The notes beneath the pieces were generated by a model. That model saw only the letters and a list, made by a program, of their open reading frames with translations. It made no database searches and had not been told where the DNA came from. A stretch of 64,000 nt of DNA from Streptomyces sp. NBC_00271 (GTDB taxonomy: Bacteria; Actinomycetota; Actinomycetes; Streptomycetales; Streptomycetaceae): positions 7,130,001 through 7,194,000 of the forward strand of contig NZ_CP108070.1 of NCBI RefSeq assembly GCF_036178845.1. Direction: 5' to 3'. This document shows positions 60,741-64,000 of this stretch, piece by piece (position 1 is the first letter of the stretch; every line of letters begins with the position of its first letter). A program made the position numbers and the translations under genes.

Positions 60741-62066
60741 GTGCCAGCAAGTACCAGGAAGTCCCTGCGGGTCGCCGTTCTCGCGGATTCCGATACCCGG
60801 TGGAAATGGGGTTCGCTCACCGCGAATCGCATTTCACCGGCTGAATCGGACATTCTGCTCGACGGTTATCTCCTGCGCGGCCGAGCCACCCCCACCGCCC
60901 GCCAGCTCGAAGAAGTCGGCGTCCGCGCGGATTCCCTCCGTGAGGTCACCGCCGTCGAATTCCTGCGCGCCATGGAAGGGGAGCCGTACGACGTCCTCGT
61001 CATCGCCCTCGTGGGCGGCGGTGTGCAGGCGATCCTGCACGGCCTGGCCCATGTCTGGGAGGGGCGGAGCAAGCGGCCCGTCGTCGTCACCGGCTACGTC
61101 GGCGTCGTCTACGAGAAGCTCGCCGACGGCCTGCTGCTGCGGCACGGCGCGGACCTCGTCCTCGCGAACTCCCGACAGGACGCGGAACGGTTCCGGGCCG
61201 TGTACGAGGGAGTGGGCGCCGACGCCTCCTCGGTGACGGAGGTGGCACTGCCCTTCCTGGGCGGCGCCGCCTACGAGAAGCACGACCCGTACACGGTCGT
61301 CTTCGCCGCCCAGCCCTCGGTCCCGGAGAACCGCAAGGACCGTACGTACCTGCTGAACCGGCTGATCCAGCACGCCCGCCTCCACCCGGACCGCGAGGTG
61401 CTGCTGAAGCTGCGCTCCAAGCCGGGCGAGCACACCACGCACATCGAGGAGCTGCCCTACCAGAAGCTGGCGCAGAAGACCGACCTGCCCGCCAACTTCC
61501 GCCTGGTGTACGGCCACATGGGCGAGGTGCTCGACCGCACCGACCTGCTGGTCACCATCAGCTCCACGGCGGCCCTGGAGTCCCTGCACCGCCGCATCCC
61601 CACCGTCGTCCTCAGCGACCTCGGGGTGCGCGAGGCGCTCGGCAACCACCACTTCGTGGGCTCCGGCTGCCTCGCCTCCTGGGACCAGCTCGACGCCGGG
61701 TACGAGCCGGCGCCCGACCCGGCCTGGGTGGCCCGGCAGGGCGTCGCAGCTGGGGGTCCCCCCTCTGGGGGAGGCTCGTACGAGACGGCCTTCGACGAGG
61801 CGCGCGCCCGGATCACCGGCCTGCTGGCGGCCCCCGGACTGCTGCCCCTCGCCCCCTACTACACGCCCGTCACCGCCCCCGGCTACCTCCCCGGGATCCT
61901 CGCCCGCCACCACCTCGCCCCGGACGGCAGCCCGCTGCCCGGCGCCCCCGCGGCCGACAAGGAGCCCAGCCCCGTACGGCAGATCGTCCGCCGGGCGGCC
62001 CGCGGCGCCTACCGCCACGGAGTGCAGCGCGTGGCCCCCGTGATCCGGCGGATGGGGGAGCTGTGA
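60741..62066 (+). CDS. GT-B-like putative glycosyltransferase of the nonulosonic-acid polymer locus (DUF6716-like)
   Basis: A 441-residue protein with two Rossmann-like halves: LRVAVLADSDTRWKWGSLTA near the start, YDVLVIALVGGGVQAILHGL, then TVVFAAQPSVPENRKDR, VLLKLRSKPGEHTTH and LLVTISSTAALESLHRRIP, the last resembling the S-T pair of polysialyl- and CDP-glycerol-type transferases. It probably acts on the polymer made by its neighbours. GTG 60741 is a tentative, possibly leaderless start; TTG 60702 is in frame. A 15-residue Gly/Pro/Ser insert near residue 340 is encoded by a palindromic GC repeat. Confidence 0.78.
   Translation: MPASTRKSLRVAVLADSDTRWKWGSLTANRISPAESDILLDGYLLRGRATPTARQLEEVGVRADSLREVTAVEFLRAMEGEPYDVLVIALVGGGVQAILHGLAHVWEGRSKRPVVVTGYVGVVYEKLADGLLLRHGADLVLANSRQDAERFRAVYEGVGADASSVTEVALPFLGGAAYEKHDPYTVVFAAQPSVPENRKDRTYLLNRLIQHARLHPDREVLLKLRSKPGEHTTHIEELPYQKLAQKTDLPANFRLVYGHMGEVLDRTDLLVTISSTAALESLHRRIPTVVLSDLGVREALGNHHFVGSGCLASWDQLDAGYEPAPDPAWVARQGVAAGGPPSGGGSYETAFDEARARITGLLAAPGLLPLAPYYTPVTAPGYLPGILARHHLAPDGSPLPGAPAADKEPSPVRQIVRRAARGAYRHGVQRVAPVIRRMGEL
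61747..61776 (+). repeat. Short palindromic GC repeat inserted in a coding region
   Basis: CAGCTGGGGGTCCCCCCTCTGGGGGAGGCT-like DNA with CCCCC-TCT-GGGGG and outer AGC/GCT arms interrupts an otherwise normal coding sequence in frame. Similar short hairpin sequences recur in streptomycete genomes. Confidence 0.6.
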
Positions 62067-62139
62067 CCACCACCGATCCCTCAGGTCTTCCGCCGATCCC
62101 CCAAGCCTTCCCCGTGTCCCTCGTCAAGGAGAACAGCGC

Positions 62140-63372
62140 ATGACCAACTCGGAAGCGGGTCACGCGGCGCCGGTGCGCCGGGTGCTCGCGGTGATCCCCG
62201 CGCGCGGCGGCTCCAAGGGCGTCCCCGCCAAGAACCTCCTCCCGGTCGGCGGAGTGCCGCTGGTGGCCCGCGCGGTGCGCGAGTGCCGGGCGACGCGGCT
62301 CGTCACGGACGTCGTGGTCTCCACCGACGACCAGGCGATCGCCGCCGCCGCCCGCGAGGCGGGCGCCGAGGTCGTCCTGCGCCCCGCCGCCATCGCCGGT
62401 GACACCGCCACCTCCGAGGCCGCCGTCCTGCACGCCCTGGACGCCCACGAGGCGCTGCACGGATCCGCGGTCGACGTGGTCCTGCTCGTCCAGTGCACCA
62501 GCCCGTTCATCACGCGGGAGGACATCGACGGGGTCGCGGGCGCGGTCGTCGAGAACGGCGCCGACACCGCACTGACGGTGGCCAACTTCCACGGCTTCAT
62601 CTGGCGCGACGCCGCCGAGGAGTCCACCGAGGGCGGCAACGGCGTCAACCACGACAAGTCCTTCCGGCCCCGCCGCCAGGACCGGCCCCAGGACCTCCTG
62701 GAGACCGGAGCGGCCTACGCCATGGACGCGACGGGCCTGCGCGAGCACCAGCACCGCTTCTTCGGCCGCACGGAGCTCGTCCGCACCGACCCGGCCCGCG
62801 TGCTGGAGATCGACGACCCGCACGACCTCGCCCGCGCCCGCGCGCTGGCCCCCCTCTTCGACGCGAACCGACCCGGTTCGCTCCCGACCGCGGAAGACAT
62901 CGACGCGGTCGTCCTCGACTTCGACGGCACCCAGACCGACGACAGGGTGCTGATCGACTCCGACGGAAGGGAGCTCGTCTCCGTGCACCGCGGAGACGGC
63001 CTCGGTATCGCCGCCCTCCGCAAGAGCGGGCTGAAGATGCTGATCCTGTCCTCGGAACAGAACCCGGTGGTCGCCGCCCGGGCCCGGAAGCTCAAGATTC
63101 CGGTCCTGCACGGCATCGACCGCAAGGACCTCGCACTGAAGCAGTGGTGCGAGGAGCAGGGCATCGCGCCTGAGCGCGTGCTCTACGTCGGCAACGACGT
63201 CAACGACCTCCCGTGCTTCGCCCTCGTGGGCTGGCCCGTGGCGGTCGCGAGCGCCCACGACGTCGTGCGCGGCGCCGCACGCGCGGTCACCACCGTCCCC
63301 GGCGGCGACGGCGCGATCCGAGAGATCGCCAGCTGGATCCTCGGCCCTTCTCTCGACTCCCTCGACAAGTAA
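62140..63372 (+). CDS. neuA: CMP-nonulosonate cytidylyltransferase fused to a HAD phosphatase (NeuA-HAD)
   Basis: A 410-residue fusion. Residues ~14-235 are an acylneuraminate cytidylyltransferase (VIPARGGSKGVPAKNLLP nucleotide loop, LLVQCTSPF, ETGAAYAMD). Residues ~250-410 are a KdsC-like HAD phosphatase with DFDGTQTDD, LSSEQNPVV, Lys in DRKDLALKQW, and YVGNDVNDLPCF. It would dephosphorylate the nonulosonic acid 9-phosphate and activate it with CTP. Such fusions occur in Kdn and sialic-acid pathways. ATG 62140 follows AAGGAG. It is 14 bp before the NeuB gene. Confidence 0.93.
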   Translation: MTNSEAGHAAPVRRVLAVIPARGGSKGVPAKNLLPVGGVPLVARAVRECRATRLVTDVVVSTDDQAIAAAAREAGAEVVLRPAAIAGDTATSEAAVLHALDAHEALHGSAVDVVLLVQCTSPFITREDIDGVAGAVVENGADTALTVANFHGFIWRDAAEESTEGGNGVNHDKSFRPRRQDRPQDLLETGAAYAMDATGLREHQHRFFGRTELVRTDPARVLEIDDPHDLARARALAPLFDANRPGSLPTAEDIDAVVLDFDGTQTDDRVLIDSDGRELVSVHRGDGLGIAALRKSGLKMLILSSEQNPVVAARARKLKIPVLHGIDRKDLALKQWCEEQGIAPERVLYVGNDVNDLPCFALVGWPVAVASAHDVVRGAARAVTTVPGGDGAIREIASWILGPSLDSLDK

Positions 63373-63386
63373 GGAACTTCTCCACC

Positions 63387-64000
63387 ATGAGCACCAACTC
63401 CCGTCTGCGCCAGTTCGGTTCGAAGACCGCCGGCCCCGGCCACCCCGTCTACGTCGTCGGCGAGATCGGCATCAACCACAACGGCGAGCTCGAGAACGCC
63501 TTCAAGCTGATCGACGCCGCCGCCGAGGCCGGCTGCGACGCGGTCAAGTTCCAGAAGCGCACCCCGGAGATCTGCACCCCGCGCGACCAGTGGGACATCG
63601 AGCGCGACACCCCCTGGGGCCGCATGACCTACATCGACTACCGCCACCGTGTGGAGTTCGGTGAGGACGAGTACCGCCAGATCGACGAGTACGCCAAGAG
63701 CAAGAACATCGACTGGTTCGCCTCCCCGTGGGACACCGAGGCCGTCGCCTTCCTCGAGAAGTTCGACGTCCCCGCCCACAAGGTCGCCTCCGCCTCCCTC
63801 ACCGACGACGAGCTGCTCCGCGCCCTGCGCGCCACCGGCCGCACGGTGATCCTCTCCACCGGCATGTCGACCCCGAAGCAGATCCGCCACGCGGTCGAGG
63901 TCCTCGGCTCGGACAACATCCTCATGTGCCACGCCACGTCGACGTACCCGGCGGTGGCCGAGGAGCTCAACCTCCGCGTCATCAACACCCTCCAGGCCGA
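63387..64000 (+). CDS. neuB: N-acylneuraminate (nonulosonic acid) synthase NeuB, 3' end beyond the window
   Basis: The first ~204 residues of a NeuB-type aldolase, which condenses phosphoenolpyruvate with a six-carbon sugar to give a nine-carbon nonulosonic acid. YVVGEIGINHNGELENAFKL, DAVKFQKRTPEICTPRD, WFASPWDTEAVAFL, HKVASASLTDDELLR and ILSTGMST are all family landmarks. The C-terminal part, including any antifreeze-like SAF domain, is outside the window. With the NeuA-HAD fusion it supplies the activated sugar for the polysialyltransferase-like enzyme. ATG at 63387. Confidence 0.94.
   Translation, partial: MSTNSRLRQFGSKTAGPGHPVYVVGEIGINHNGELENAFKLIDAAAEAGCDAVKFQKRTPEICTPRDQWDIERDTPWGRMTYIDYRHRVEFGEDEYRQIDEYAKSKNIDWFASPWDTEAVAFLEKFDVPAHKVASASLTDDELLRALRATGRTVILSTGMSTPKQIRHAVEVLGSDNILMCHATSTYPAVAEELNLRVINTLQA

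Overview
The window is high-GC actinobacterial DNA. Frequent GTG and TTG starts, GGAGG-type ribosome sites, short stop/start overlaps (GTGA, ATGA) and the gene repertoire all point to a Streptomyces chromosome or a very close relative. I support 64 protein genes, two of them cut by the window edges, plus one gene remnant and one ZTP riboswitch. I see no tRNA, rRNA, CRISPR array, insertion sequence or prophage.

Left part (1-26.9 kb). A PabA-PabB fusion (cut at the left edge) and a membrane-anchored ABM-domain protein run leftwards. They are divergent from a DUF3050 protein that carries residues typical of heme-oxygenase-like diiron oxidases; this is the least described and most interesting neighbourhood. 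Next come a DMT transporter with a small partner, a YgiB/YgiC-like lipoprotein and ATP-grasp ligase pair, ornithine aminotransferase, and glyA behind a ZTP riboswitch. trpS and a 2'-5' RNA ligase-like protein follow. Two divergent units (dprE2-dprE1 and PAP2-UbiA-GtrA-YihY) look like a decaprenyl-phospho-arabinose pathway. After these are a DD-carboxypeptidase, a metallophosphoesterase, an orphan peptide-binding protein, an LtaS-like sulfatase with a long Glu/Pro/Ala tract, and a two-component system. Three exact-period 22-bp repeats lie between the two-component system and the sulfatase.

Middle part (27-41 kb). An MMPL transporter with a fused C-terminal domain is followed by a Uma2 protein. 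A three-gene operon (membrane protein, DCC protein, TetR) has two perfect TTGAAC-NN-GTTCAA operators around its promoter. A patch of poorly conserved genes (31.9-36.9 kb) includes a truncated FAD oxidoreductase remnant and a possibly frameshifted small gene. The sdhCDAB operon ends in a strong terminator. An OHCU-decarboxylase-like gene lies upstream of it.

Right part (41-64 kb). This holds a secreted GH20 hexosaminidase, several unknown proteins, an MFS pump, two paralogous ECF sigma factors (the second overlapping a putative anti-sigma membrane protein), an L,D-transpeptidase lipoprotein, a methylmalonyl-CoA-mutase-type large subunit, a second Uma2 protein and a LysE exporter. A flavin monooxygenase/TetR pair is divergent around two CTTAAC-N3-GTTAAG operators. 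The window ends in a cell-surface nonulosonic-acid (sialic acid/Kdn-like) polymer locus: acyltransferase, polysialyltransferase-like enzyme, GT2 glycosyltransferase, a CDP-glycerol/GT-B-like protein, a NeuA-HAD fusion and NeuB (cut at the right edge).

Much of the window concerns the cell envelope: wall cross-linking (DD-carboxypeptidase, L,D-transpeptidase, M23 protein), lipid-linked sugar supply (DprE1/DprE2/UbiA), anionic polymers (LtaS-like, NeuA/NeuB) and several exporters.
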